NCBI GenBank assembly: GCA_947305255.1
Contig: CAMZDE010000002.1
Span: 1-48,963, forward strand
Source: an uncultured Alphaproteobacteria bacterium
Lineage (GTDB): Bacteria; Pseudomonadota; Alphaproteobacteria; Rs-D84
Direction of reading: 5' to 3'
DNA: 48,963 bases
This document shows positions 36,583-44,819 of the stretch, one piece after another (positions within the stretch are counted from its first letter, which is position 1; each line of letters opens with the position of its first letter). The position numbers were made by a program, and so were the translations under genes. The notes under the pieces were generated by a model. The model did no database searches, was not told the DNA's origin, and worked only from the letters and a program-made list of their open reading frames with translations.

Positions 36583-38046
36583 ATGGAAATAGTAGCCAAG
36601 CAACACAGGGTGAAAAATATGGGGGGGGTTTATACCCCATTCAGCATCGTGCAAGAAATGCTGGATTATCTGGCTTTTAATGGCACGGATATCTTATCAA
36701 AACATATAATGGAAAACAGTTGTGGTGATGGCGCATTTTTGTCCGAAATAGTACGCAGATATTGTGATGCGTTTGTTTCTATTGCAAATAATGATTTAAG
36801 CCGTTTGAAACATGATTTAGAAACATATATTCATGGTATTGAATTAGATAAGACTGAGTGCACAAAATGTATAAAACGTTTAGATACTATTGCTCTTCAA
36901 TATGGTATACAAAATGTTGTGTGGGATGTTATGAATGAGGATGCTTTAACTGTAAACAAATACGATAACAAGATGGATTTTGTTGTCGGGAATCCACCTT
37001 ATGTTAGAGTTCACAATTTGGAAAATTATGATTTAGCAAAAAAGTTTTCGTTTGCACAAGAGGGAATGATTGACTTATATCTGGTTTTTATTGAACTTGG
37101 CTTAAAGCAACTCAATAAAAGCGGAAAAATGTGTTTGATTACTCCGAGTTCCTTTATGACCAGTAAATCTGGTAAAAATTGCAGAGCGTGTATAAATAAA
37201 AACAAAAAATTATCAATGGTTGTCGATTTAGGTCAAGAACAAGTGTTCGACGGTATATCGGCATATACGGCCATTACTTTATTTGATAATGGACTAACAC
37301 ACAATGAGATTCGGTATGTAGAACATAGTACACAGGACAGTTTTAATTTGCCATATGATACAGTTTTTAAGCATGGTACGATGTCCTTTGATGATGAAGA
37401 CACGTTGGGGTTATTGTCGGATATAGATTCTTTTTACAAAGATCAGGTAAAGCGCAGCATAGTTGTAAAGAATGGTTTTGCTACATTGGCAGATACGTGT
37501 TTTATGCAAGATTTTGAATCATCAGAAAAAATTTATATTGATGTCGTAAAAGCATCTACTGGCAAGTGGACAAAATGCTTGTTCCCATATGATTTTCCTG
37601 GTGTGCCTATGGAAGAAGCTTTTATAAAGCAAAATTTTATGTCCGCATACACACATTTGCAATCATTTAAAGATAAATTAGAAAAACGAGCCATTGATTC
37701 TGCTGGGCATTGGTATCTGTTTGGAAGAAGCCAAGGAATCAAAGATGTTTTCAAAAATAAAGTATCTATTAACACGTTAATTAAAGATGAAAGCAGTATA
37801 AAACTAATAAATGTTCCTGCCGGATCAGGTGTGTATAGTGGTTTATACATATTGTCAGATTATAGTTTTGATGATATAAAGCGTGTTATTTATGACCCTA
37901 AATTTATAAAATATGTAAAAGCATTAAAGAAATATAAAAGTGGTGGATACTTTACATTTTCTTCGCTAGAATTGGAAAAGTATTTGACCTATATGTTAAA
38001 AGGAGATACACAAGATGCAAAACGTCAATTGCGCCTTTTTGGATAA
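36583..38046 (+). CDS. Type II DNA methyltransferase (N6-adenine, Eco57I/TaqI-like)
   Basis: This is a 487-residue modification enzyme. The N-terminal MGGVYTPFSIVQEMLDYL is typical of the N6_Mtase class, motif I is MENSCGDGAFL, and the catalytic NPPY (residues 137-140, VVGNPPYVRVHN) marks an amino-methyltransferase. LCLITPSSFMTSKSG-type motifs follow, and the C-terminal half should hold the target-recognition domain. AAAGGATAT precedes the ATG. Its last 32 nt overlap the next gene, the expected restriction partner. The recognition site cannot be predicted from sequence alone. Confidence 0.88.
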   Translation: MEIVAKQHRVKNMGGVYTPFSIVQEMLDYLAFNGTDILSKHIMENSCGDGAFLSEIVRRYCDAFVSIANNDLSRLKHDLETYIHGIELDKTECTKCIKRLDTIALQYGIQNVVWDVMNEDALTVNKYDNKMDFVVGNPPYVRVHNLENYDLAKKFSFAQEGMIDLYLVFIELGLKQLNKSGKMCLITPSSFMTSKSGKNCRACINKNKKLSMVVDLGQEQVFDGISAYTAITLFDNGLTHNEIRYVEHSTQDSFNLPYDTVFKHGTMSFDDEDTLGLLSDIDSFYKDQVKRSIVVKNGFATLADTCFMQDFESSEKIYIDVVKASTGKWTKCLFPYDFPGVPMEEAFIKQNFMSAYTHLQSFKDKLEKRAIDSAGHWYLFGRSQGIKDVFKNKVSINTLIKDESSIKLINVPAGSGVYSGLYILSDYSFDDIKRVIYDPKFIKYVKALKKYKSGGYFTFSSLELEKYLTYMLKGDTQDAKRQLRLFG

Positions 38047-38731
38047 AGTGAAAGAATCTTTTCGATTGTATTTGGATACAGGTGCCCGTAGTAATGAAAA
38101 GTTAAAGCCTATTCATTCTTTTATAGCGGATGCATTAAAGCAAGAGCTGAATGATCCTGAGCTAACTTTTTGTTCTTTAAGACCAGGACAGCGCGGTGGC
38201 GAAAAATCGGTTGCTGGTAGATATATGGATAAGAATGTCGATATTGCGGTTTGTAGAGGGAATACTGTTCTAGGGGCTGTAGGTTTTAAGTTCGTAATGA
38301 GCAATTATAAACAAAATTCTAATAATTATTTTGAAAATATGCTAGGTGAAACAGCTAACATCAGATGTAATAGAATTCCGTATTTTCAAGTTTTAGTTTT
38401 GTTAAAAGAATTACCTTACTATGATAATAGTGGGAGAATTACGAGAACAGAACATATAAATGAACACAATCTGCATAAATATATTAAGCTGTCCGAAGAC
38501 AATATTGAAACCTTTTTTCATACACCAACAAAGACATTGATTTATGTGGTTAGTTTGTCTGAATCTTTATCAGATCATCATATTGCAAACAAAGCACAAT
38601 ACAACGAGTTCTTTAGAGATAAAGATCTGAATGTAGATAACGAATTTAATGATCTTTTCCAATCGGGTGTTGTAATTAACGATTTCGCAAAGTTTATCAA
38701 AAAAGTCGCAAGTTATATCAACAGTATTTAG
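38015..38731 (+). CDS. Probable type II restriction endonuclease
   Basis: This 238-residue protein is encoded right after, and overlapping, the methyltransferase, with AAAGGAGA 8 nt before its ATG. A plausible PD-(D/E)XK core is KNVDIAVCRGNTVLGAVGFKF (Asp followed by a hydrophobic strand and GFK), with NNYFENMLGETANIR after it. The usual acidic residue before the Lys is replaced by Gly-Phe, so the nuclease motif is inferred and not certain. Position, size and coupling are the main evidence. If real, the pair forms a self-sufficient defence and addiction module. Confidence 0.7.
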   Translation: MQNVNCAFLDKVKESFRLYLDTGARSNEKLKPIHSFIADALKQELNDPELTFCSLRPGQRGGEKSVAGRYMDKNVDIAVCRGNTVLGAVGFKFVMSNYKQNSNNYFENMLGETANIRCNRIPYFQVLVLLKELPYYDNSGRITRTEHINEHNLHKYIKLSEDNIETFFHTPTKTLIYVVSLSESLSDHHIANKAQYNEFFRDKDLNVDNEFNDLFQSGVVINDFAKFIKKVASYINSI

Positions 38732-38770
38732 AATACTGTCTATCCTTTTAATTGGTATTGTTTCCACAGT

Positions 38771-38869
38771 GCGGCCATTTGGAATAATTTGCGCTGGATG
38801 CGGCGGAGTAACCATGTTTGCCGGCAGGTTAGGTTAGCATTGTGTGTTATGTAGATAGTATTTTCTAAT
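38771..38869. repeat. Noncoding direct repeat, left copy
   Basis: Matches 41199-41288 along its length; the best block is TGCCGGCAGGTTAGGTT with nearby CCA.GT.., CATTGT.TGTT and ATTTTCTAAT. The two copies flank the S24 repressor, MBL and membrane genes in the same orientation, so the three-gene block may have moved as a cassette or lie between recombination sites. Confidence 0.7.
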
Positions 38870-38891
38870 GCAGGACTTGGTATGATAGACA

Positions 38892-39494
38892 TTATTGTAT
38901 AATTGAAATAAATTCACCTTTGGGAGCAAAGTCGGTGTTCTCATCTATAATCAATGGTGTATATTGTTTGTTGTCTGATACCAGTGCTGCAAAGTTGTCG
39001 CTAATATATTTAAAACGTTTAATTTTAAATCCAGAGTTATATCTGCAGAAAATAATTCTGTCATCATTTGGAATAACACCTTCTGGAATCTTTTTAAATA
39101 AAAGTAGTGAGCCATCAGGTAAATCTGGTTCCATAGAATCGCCTTTGACCGAAACCAACATTAAGTCTTTTGGATCATAATTTATCAAAGACGCTTTTAC
39201 GGGGATGGTTGTTAAACCATTTTCTTCATCAATAAAACTATCGTTTGAGCCAGCACGAGCATCGCCAATGTATAAAATATTGATGGTGTCACATGCTTTA
39301 TCGTTTACGAATTTATATGTTTTATTTTCTGTTTTTCTTAATTGTCCAGAATTAACAAATCGTCTTAAATGATATAAAACAACAGATGTGTACTTTTTTG
39401 GGTCCAACTGCAATTCGTCAATCGTTTGTGACAGTGTAAAATCGCAATCAGAATGTTGTTTAAAAAAACGCAAGATTTGTTCTTTTAAATTCAT
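38892..39494 (-). CDS. S24-family autocleaving repressor (LexA-like)
   Basis: This 200-residue protein has an N-terminal winged-helix-like DNA-binding region (FTLSQTIDELQLDPKKYTSVVLYHLRRFVNSGQL) and a C-terminal S24 peptidase. It has the Ala81-Gly82 cleavage site (GDARAGS), nucleophile Ser120 in VKGDSMEPDLPDGS, and the catalytic Lys in FKIKRF (about residue 159). Such repressors cut themselves when RecA is activated by DNA damage. It is divergent from the MBL gene with a clear dyad between them, so it probably represses both itself and that operon. Confidence 0.88.
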   Translation of the reverse strand: MNLKEQILRFFKQHSDCDFTLSQTIDELQLDPKKYTSVVLYHLRRFVNSGQLRKTENKTYKFVNDKACDTINILYIGDARAGSNDSFIDEENGLTTIPVKASLINYDPKDLMLVSVKGDSMEPDLPDGSLLLFKKIPEGVIPNDDRIIFCRYNSGFKIKRFKYISDNFAALVSDNKQYTPLIIDENTDFAPKGEFISIIQ

Positions 39495-39515
39495 ATTTGC
39501 CCCTTCTCACCATAA

Positions 39516-39543
39516 ATTATAACATGTTTTTTATGAAAAACAA
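39516..39543 (-). promoter_or_regulatory. Promoter for the S24 repressor
   Basis: Minus strand TTGTTT (39538-39543), a 16-nt spacer and TATAAT (39516-39521). Confidence 0.65.
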
Positions 39544-39561
39544 TAGAAATAATTAAAATTT

Positions 39562-39579
39562 TTCTATAAAAATATAGAA
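39562..39579. promoter_or_regulatory. Operator candidate between divergent genes
   Basis: Perfect dyad TTCTATA-AAAA-TATAGAA. It lies 5 nt upstream of the MBL -35 box and about 18 nt upstream of the repressor's own -35 box, so one bound dimer could affect both promoters. Confidence 0.6.
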
Positions 39580-39584
39580 TTGTG

Positions 39585-39612
39585 TTGACAATGTGAAAAA
39601 AACTGATATAAA
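39585..39612 (+). promoter_or_regulatory. Promoter for MBL operon
   Basis: Consensus TTGACA (39585-39590), a 16-nt spacer and TATAAA (39607-39612), strong enough to need repression. Confidence 0.75.
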
Positions 39613-39646
39613 ACGTACGTATTAACAATTAACAAAGGAAAGAAAG

Positions 39647-40573
39647 ATGTCGATAGTTAAATCTTTATCAGTTGGTGAAGGCGATATGTTTTATATCCGC
39701 CATAATTCAGATAATTTTACTATAATAGATTGTTGTGTTGAAGAAGAATGGCACAAACAGGTTGTGGAAGAGTTAGAAAACGCAGCTTCTGGAAAAATAA
39801 TAAAGCGTTTTATTTCTACACATCCCGATGACGACCATATAAGGGGATTAAAAAAATTATGCAAGGATTTTGAAATTCCGAATTTTTATTGCGTTGCGAA
39901 CAAGGCTCTAAATCCAGATGGGGAAGAAGATTTTGATATGTATTGTAAATTACGAGACGGATCTTCGTGCTTTTATTTGGAACAAGGTTGCTCACGCAAA
40001 TGGATGAACTTAAATAGCAATCCTGGGGATGACGAACAACGACAAAGTGCGGGTATAAATATATTATGGCCGGTTGTTAAAAATGAAAAATATCAAGAAG
40101 TATTAAAGGCTGTAAAAGACTGGCAAGATCCCAATAATATGTCGCCGATAATAAGATACGAAGCGGAAGGTAAAAAGTCATTTATATGGTTTGGAGATAT
40201 GGAAAACTCATTTCAAGAAAAAATCAAAAATGAAATAAAGTTACCAAGAACAGATGTGGTTTTTGCGCCGCATCATGGACGTAAATCTGGGCACTTGGTA
40301 AGTGAATGGTTGCAGGAATTAGAACCGAAAGTGATAATTGTTGGCGAGGCTCCATCTGAGCATCTAGATTATTACCGCGGATACGACACGATTACACAAA
40401 ATACGGCGGGTGACATAACATTTGTTTGCGAAAATGGTCAAATAGATATTTATGTTGGCGAAAAAGATTATGACCCAGATTGCACAAAATTGAAAAATCT
40501 TGAAAAACCACTTAGCTTGGTAAATCATCGATACAATCCGAAATACGGGTATTATGTTGGAACAATAATATAA
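39647..40573 (+). CDS. Metallo-beta-lactamase-fold hydrolase (ComEC-like)
   Basis: This 308-residue protein has the MBL signature HPDDDH (His59, Asp61, Asp63, His64) in FISTHPDDDHIRGLKKL, a later WFGDMENSF metal-binding Asp region, and APHHGRKSG with the final His. The pattern and the opening VGEGDMFYIRHNSDNFTIIDCC match the soluble nuclease-like domain of ComEC/Rec2. It has no signal peptide. Relatives act on nucleic acids or nucleotide esters; the substrate here is unknown. AAAGGAAAGAAAG precedes the ATG. It is followed after 11 nt by a membrane protein, likely its partner, and is controlled by an SOS-type repressor. Confidence 0.85.
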   Translation: MSIVKSLSVGEGDMFYIRHNSDNFTIIDCCVEEEWHKQVVEELENAASGKIIKRFISTHPDDDHIRGLKKLCKDFEIPNFYCVANKALNPDGEEDFDMYCKLRDGSSCFYLEQGCSRKWMNLNSNPGDDEQRQSAGINILWPVVKNEKYQEVLKAVKDWQDPNNMSPIIRYEAEGKKSFIWFGDMENSFQEKIKNEIKLPRTDVVFAPHHGRKSGHLVSEWLQELEPKVIIVGEAPSEHLDYYRGYDTITQNTAGDITFVCENGQIDIYVGEKDYDPDCTKLKNLEKPLSLVNHRYNPKYGYYVGTII

Positions 40574-40584
40574 AGGTCGACAAT

Positions 40585-41103
40585 ATGGAATTCAAAATAC
40601 CTTTTTATAATGTGATAAACATTTTATTTGTCGGACTGGTTTTTAGTGGTTTGTGCGTATTCCTATTCCCAGAAATAAGCGGTTATGCCTTTAACGTACT
40701 TGGCCGTATTAACAACCAGGTGTTTGATATTGTTGTTGTTTTAACGCTGGGGTATGAAATGGGCTTAATTTTGAATTGGATTGCATCACTTGTTGTTGAA
40801 CCAATTTTGATTAACAAAAAACCACTAAACAAGCGTTGCTGGGTTTCGCGTATTTTTCAAATCAGTTGGAAGAGTTATGCCGACTACCAGAAAGCAGAAA
40901 ACGACAAGTTGAACATGTTGGTTCGCGAAATGAATGTTTCCAGAAATCACATGACTTTATTTGGTGTAATTTTGATAATAGCATGTATCACGTCGCGTTG
41001 GACTGTGGTTCTTTGTTTGTTGCCAATGATTATTTTGTTTTATTGTGCATATAAAAAACATGCAAAAAAAATTGTTGATCGTATAGAAAATGCCTTAAAG
41101 TAA
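40585..41103 (+). CDS. Membrane protein paired with the MBL hydrolase, 172 aa
   Basis: Unrecognised. About four hydrophobic helices: NVINILFVGLVFSGLCVFLF, FDIVVVLTLGYEMGLILNWIASLVV, then after a basic cytoplasmic loop (NKKPLNKRCW...QKAENDKLNMLVREMNVSRNH) LFGVILIIACITSRWTVVLCLLPMIILFYC. It ends in a basic helix. AAAGGTCGA precedes the ATG. A soluble enzyme followed by a small membrane protein under damage control resembles two-gene abortive-infection systems, but this is inference from layout. Confidence 0.7.
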   Translation: MEFKIPFYNVINILFVGLVFSGLCVFLFPEISGYAFNVLGRINNQVFDIVVVLTLGYEMGLILNWIASLVVEPILINKKPLNKRCWVSRIFQISWKSYADYQKAENDKLNMLVREMNVSRNHMTLFGVILIIACITSRWTVVLCLLPMIILFYCAYKKHAKKIVDRIENALK

Positions 41104-41198
41104 TGTTTTTTTACATCAAGCCCGAAGAACATATCTAATCGTCGATAAACATAAATATGAACCGTATGTTGGTGCACTTTGTGTTAGATTTGGAGTAA

Positions 41199-41288
41199 GG
41201 CGGCCGTTTGAGTCGGGTGTGGCGTAGCAACCACGTCTGCCGGCAGGTTAGGTTGCCATTGTTTGTTCTGCGTATGGCATTTTCTAAT
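41199..41288. repeat. Noncoding direct repeat, right copy
   Basis: Matches 38771-38869. It lies 96 bp after the membrane-protein stop, so the two repeats bracket about 2.3 kb holding exactly three genes. Confidence 0.7.
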
Positions 41289-41317
41289 TCGTGTAATGAT
41301 CGGCATGCTGCGAAATA

Positions 41318-41720
41318 AAGCATAATAAAATCGGTCTTATTACTGGGTTCAATTTCTCGAAAATGTTTGTACTTCATAGACAATCCTTTTAAGGTTGTAG
41401 CATTCATCAATATCTTTCGGCGAAAGTCCAGCCTTTTAAAAAAGTACATATTTGCATCCTACTTGTTAAACTTCCAATATAATTTTTAAGTGTTTTCAAT
41501 AGGTTATAAAATGCCGACATACGAACTGCACGTCCGTATGTCAGTAAATAAAATCGCTGGAAGCCTTGCTGAGTCTGGGTTTCAGAAAATGTATACAAAA
41601 AAGTACATGTATGTAGTCCGTGTGTCGCATAAGTCATAATAAAATCGCTTAAATCCTTTGTTTGCTTGGTGTTGATGCGTTTTTTGGTGTTTTTTTGCGT
41701 GTACAAATATGTACTTTTTT
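41318..41720. repeat. Three degenerate copies of a right-end motif
   Basis: ATAATAAAATCGGT (about 41321), AAATAAAATCGCTGG (about 41546) and ATAATAAAATCGCTT (about 41638) are each followed by an A-rich stretch with GTAC. Two are preceded by tRNA-Asn-like TCCGT.TGTC (41529, 41611). These look like stacked remnants of element ends left by repeated insertion. No gene is supported in 41104-42001. Confidence 0.45.
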
Positions 41721-41781
41721 ACCAAAATATGACTTTTGTGTACCTTTTATACCGGAACAAGTTGCCGTAGCAAAAGTAAAG

Positions 41782-41804
41782 AAAAACCCCAGAAATCTGG
41801 GGTA
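41782..41804 (-). terminator. Former terminator of tRNA-Asn
   Basis: ACCCCAGA/TCTGGGGT with T5 following on the minus strand, placed right after the tRNA 3' fragment. This is where the terminator of an uninterrupted tRNA-Asn would sit. Confidence 0.7.
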
Positions 41805-41806
41805 AA

Positions 41807-41854
41807 TCGTGGCTCGGGCAACTGGACTCGAACCAGTGACATACGGATTAACAG
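41807..41854. repeat. Attachment-site repeat, left copy (att)
   Basis: 48 bp identical to 48879-48926, covering the 3' part of tRNA-Asn from the anticodon arm to CCA and a few flanking bases. This is the product of site-specific integration into the tRNA gene. Confidence 0.92.
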
Positions 41855-42001
41855 CAACGGCCAGATAATAAAATATAAGACACCACAACAAAATTTAACA
41901 CTTCAATCAACAGGTTATGTTTTATCAAATTTTAACAATTTTTATAAATTATTATTTGATAAATCCCTCTGGTGTCCCACAGAAATAGTTTATTCTTTGT
42001 G

Positions 42002-42148
42002 TTAGTCCTTTGGTTCTTGTTTTGTGATGCCAAACGGATTGTTGGGCATCGGTTCGTTTCCTTGATTAAAATTATACATCCATTGTTTTATAAAAACAAC
42101 TTTAAAAAAAGCATTCTTTTTTGTGGCACCAGTTTTTTAATCTGACAT
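42002..42148 (-). pseudogene. Possible short gene with an early stop
   Basis: Reading from ATG 42148 gives MSD, a TAA at codon 4, then an open frame of 44 codons that looks protein-like (KVVFIKQWMYNFNQ..., PMPNNPFGITKQEPKD) and ends at 42002. A single base change would restore it. A 25-codon remainder could start at 42079. No good Shine-Dalgarno is visible, so this is weak. Confidence 0.25.
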
Positions 42149-42182
42149 CTATGGGGGGTGGGGGAACACCACAGAAACAAGT

Positions 42183-43901
42183 TTATACTTGAATGAAAAA
42201 TGTGATATTAAAACTGTCTATGCGTTCAGGATATGATGAAAATTCTTTGTTTGTGAATTCAAAATGGTCATTGTTGTATTTATTTTTGGGTGTAAATTGA
42301 ATATCTGACGGTGACAAGTGTGTTGCACCAGTCAAATATGATGCACGGACACCCCAAGCGGCTTTACTGTCTTTTAAATTGTTAATGATATATTGCATAC
42401 CGATACCATATCTGAAAACTGCTTTGTCATTATTGGAAACATTATGCCCATTTGTAGTAGTGCTACCATCGGCAGATATGTGAAACACACCAAGTGTCCC
42501 GATACCAAATACAGATAATTTTCTGCCAATGTTTATACCAAGATTTGAATATAACAACTCATAATACTCTGTGGCTATTTCAGCAGAATGATGGCTTGTG
42601 TGCAAATTATAAGTTGAATCAAAATTCATTTTGGCTTTTTGTAAAGATAGATAATTGAATTGTGCACCAGCCCCTAAATACAAGTATTTCAATTTGTATG
42701 ACAAGCCCAAATCAAGGTTAAAACCAGCATTTTTTTGTCCAAAACTTACGCCTGCACCCAATAAGATATTTTTTGTTGAGGTCGGATATTTTGAAAATTC
42801 TAATTCTTGGCTTGGATAATAAGTTGTTTCACCCCCATTTATTCTTAAACTTTTTTCTATGTCAAAAAATCCGGCTTTTGAAAATACCAAATCTTGTTTT
42901 TTATCTGGGGACAATTCGCCTGTGGTGTTGCCTGTGACGGCTTTGCCATTAACAGATATTTCAACACCAGGATTGCGCACCTTAAAGGCACTGAAATCAA
43001 TCTTGCCGGGCAATTTTTCCATATTAAACATATATTCTGATTCTGAATATTTAGAAAAAGATACTGTTCGTGTAATATCAACGGCTTCCGAATTCTTTGC
43101 GGTTATCTTTTGTTCTATGCCAAATTGTGCATTAAAATTAACAGGTTCTTTACCATAATCCACGTCGTTAATAAAGATTCTGGAATCACCCAAAGACGTT
43201 CGAATTTTTATGTTCTTTGTCCCACGTTTAAGTGTTTTTGATATTTTACCATTCGTTGGGACAATCAAAGTTTCATTGACGTCAGAATAATTTTCTTTGG
43301 TTATTTCAAGTGTGTGTTTTCCATTGCAAACATTGCCAAATTTAATTGGGGATTCGCCTTGATATTTTCCATTGTCTATCGTCACAAATGCTTTTGCTGG
43401 TGTTGTTATAATTTCAACAGGTGCACCTTTGCAGGTTGTGTCGCCAACACTTTCATTGAAAACAACCGTTAAAGCAGATTTTGGCAATTTTTCCAATCTT
43501 TGTTTTTCTTGTTTGAATTCTTTTTGTGAATACCTATACTGAACACAACCAACCCAACCACCAGATTCTTTGCTAACGTCACTTTTTTGGCGTTCAAGAC
43601 CTTTTAATGAAATTGTCCCAATAGACCTTTCATAAGAACGAGTTGTGCCTGCACTGGTGGTTGTATCAGAATAAAATTCAGATTGCACATTCAATGCTGT
43701 GCCAAATAAACGACCGATTTGATTATCTATGTCACGTTCTGCTTTGTTTGCGGCATCTGCTGCGCTGGTTTCTGAATATGATTTCGCAACCAAATATTTA
43801 TATGTCGCATCATCTGGTGGTGTGGTTGTTGCCCAATCGCACCCTGCAAACGAATTACCAGATAAAAAGATGCCCAAACAAAATATAGCAGAACGTTTCA
43901 T
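42183..43901 (-). CDS. Exported PEGA-domain protein with C-terminal beta-barrel, 572 aa
   Basis: The signal peptide ends about GNSFAG (residue 20). Residues about 25-145 contain AADAANKAERDIDNQIG and a conserved Cys pair. PEGA-like repeats follow (VEIITTPAKAFVTIDNGKYQGESPIKF...GKHTLEITKENY, then another near residue 300). From about residue 375 alternating strands (ILLGAGVSFGQKNAGFNLDLGLSYKL ... FNITFFIQV) look like an outer-membrane beta-barrel ending in an aromatic-rich strand. It is probably a surface protein. It lies 20 nt after the lipoprotein gene with a GGGGGG site, so they share the leader-controlled transcript. Confidence 0.78.
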   Translation of the reverse strand: MKRSAIFCLGIFLSGNSFAGCDWATTTPPDDATYKYLVAKSYSETSAADAANKAERDIDNQIGRLFGTALNVQSEFYSDTTTSAGTTRSYERSIGTISLKGLERQKSDVSKESGGWVGCVQYRYSQKEFKQEKQRLEKLPKSALTVVFNESVGDTTCKGAPVEIITTPAKAFVTIDNGKYQGESPIKFGNVCNGKHTLEITKENYSDVNETLIVPTNGKISKTLKRGTKNIKIRTSLGDSRIFINDVDYGKEPVNFNAQFGIEQKITAKNSEAVDITRTVSFSKYSESEYMFNMEKLPGKIDFSAFKVRNPGVEISVNGKAVTGNTTGELSPDKKQDLVFSKAGFFDIEKSLRINGGETTYYPSQELEFSKYPTSTKNILLGAGVSFGQKNAGFNLDLGLSYKLKYLYLGAGAQFNYLSLQKAKMNFDSTYNLHTSHHSAEIATEYYELLYSNLGINIGRKLSVFGIGTLGVFHISADGSTTTNGHNVSNNDKAVFRYGIGMQYIINNLKDSKAAWGVRASYLTGATHLSPSDIQFTPKNKYNNDHFEFTNKEFSSYPERIDSFNITFFIQV

Positions 43902-43921
43902 AATTGCCCCCCTGATGCGTT

Positions 43922-44521
43922 TTATTCGTTCACAATGGTATATTGTTCATTTACCATTAAATCCCATTGCTGGGCGGCTTTTTTCTTTAAATCTTCGGAA
44001 ATGCCTTTGTTCTTATTTAATGTGCGTTCTATCGCTTGTTTAAGGTCGCTTTCGCTTATTTTTACACGTGCATATATTGAATAAAACATTTCTTTGTCTT
44101 CTTCGGCATTAACAGTGCTTAAAACCTTTTCCCAATAACGGTCGCTAACAATCGCTTTTGACATCAGTGCCTTTGCTGATTCTGTGCTGACAAATTGAAC
44201 CTGGTTAGCATCATAAGACGTGCCTTCTTCGGCATTTTGGAACATATATGTTAAATTTTGGTTTATTGCGCTGGCAATGGAATTTTTTGCATTGTTTTCT
44301 GCTATTCTATACCCCATAGAAACATTTGCCTTTTCAGCAGGAATACGTGCTTGCCCCAAGAAATACAAATCTGAACCTTTCTTGGTTAATGGGGTGCTTT
44401 CTTTTACCCACGATGGACGTGAAGATAAATTGTCACTGCGTTGTATAACTTTATCTGACATACCGCCACCACAGGCAGCCAAAATCAAAGACATAGATGT
44501 TGCAAATACGAATTTTTTCAT
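43922..44521 (-). CDS. LPP20-like outer-membrane lipoprotein, 199 aa
   Basis: The N-terminal signal has a lipobox LILAAC; Cys17 would be lipidated. The mature part has RPSWVKES, LYFLGQARIP, and AENNAKNSIASAINQNL followed by YWEKVLS and FYSIYARVKISESDLKQAIE, a pattern of LPP20-type lipoproteins. AAAAGGATAACATT precedes the ATG. It is first gene of a two-gene operon with the PEGA/beta-barrel protein. The upstream segment is the divergent copy of the leader RNA found before chromosomal exported-protein genes. Confidence 0.82.
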   Translation of the reverse strand: MKKFVFATSMSLILAACGGGMSDKVIQRSDNLSSRPSWVKESTPLTKKGSDLYFLGQARIPAEKANVSMGYRIAENNAKNSIASAINQNLTYMFQNAEEGTSYDANQVQFVSTESAKALMSKAIVSDRYWEKVLSTVNAEEDKEMFYSIYARVKISESDLKQAIERTLNKNKGISEDLKKKAAQQWDLMVNEQYTIVNE

Positions 44522-44548
44522 AATGTTATCCTTTTGTGTAAAAATGAA

Positions 44549-44758
44549 GACCGCCCAGAAAGAAAGGGCGGTCGGGAGCTCAAAAATCAGTATGTTATTG
44601 ACTCTGTTGCTTTCGGGTTGCCCCTGTTTTATGACAACAAACTCCCGACCATAAGTCAGGAATTATTACGATGCAAAAACACCGCAATATCAACTTCACG
44701 ATGCTTTCGCACCGAACATACTGGGCTTTTGAAACCCAACCGGTCTTTCTAACCAGTC
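44549..44758 (-). ncRNA. Structured leader RNA, copy 5 (divergent, on the integrative element)
   Basis: Sequence similarity to the other four copies is low, but the layout is the same: a 5' CTGGTT/GACCGG hairpin, GGGTTT/AAAGCCC, a variable part, CCTGAC-TTAT-GGTCGGG, and a terminal GACCGCCC/GGGCGGTC hairpin before the ribosome-binding site. The key 9-nt segments are now GGTCGGGAG and CTCCCGACC (plus-strand positions 44570-44578 and 44642-44650). Both strands changed and full complementarity is kept, which is the strongest single sign that the long-range helix is real. Confidence 0.7.
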
Positions 44759-44764
44759 CTTTAT

Positions 44765-44793
44765 ATTTTACAACAAGCAAACAAATTTTTCAA
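44765..44793 (-). promoter_or_regulatory. Promoter of leader RNA copy 5
   Basis: Minus strand TTGAAA (44788-44793), a 17-nt spacer and TAAAAT (44765-44770), a few bases before the first hairpin, as in the other copies. Confidence 0.7.
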
Positions 44794-44819
44794 CCAGCAA
44801 AGTGATATTTTCCCTTTGG

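Larger units (their letters stand above)
35023..41858. mobile_element. Probable decayed integrative segment between tRNA-Asn fragments
   Basis: It is bounded by the 21-bp direct repeat derived from tRNA-Asn. The contents are accessory: iterons, orphan membrane genes, an ASCH gene, a type II restriction-modification pair, and an S24 repressor with MBL and membrane genes. No integrase gene is left inside, so it may be immobile or depend on another element. Right-end remnants near 41.5-41.7 kb suggest several insertion events. Confidence 0.5.

Noticed and set aside
41135..41449. Protein-coding gene over the right-hand repeat
   Set aside because: The minus-strand frame covers the noncoding repeat and tRNA-like remnants, lacks a Shine-Dalgarno, and is not kept open in the left-hand repeat copy.
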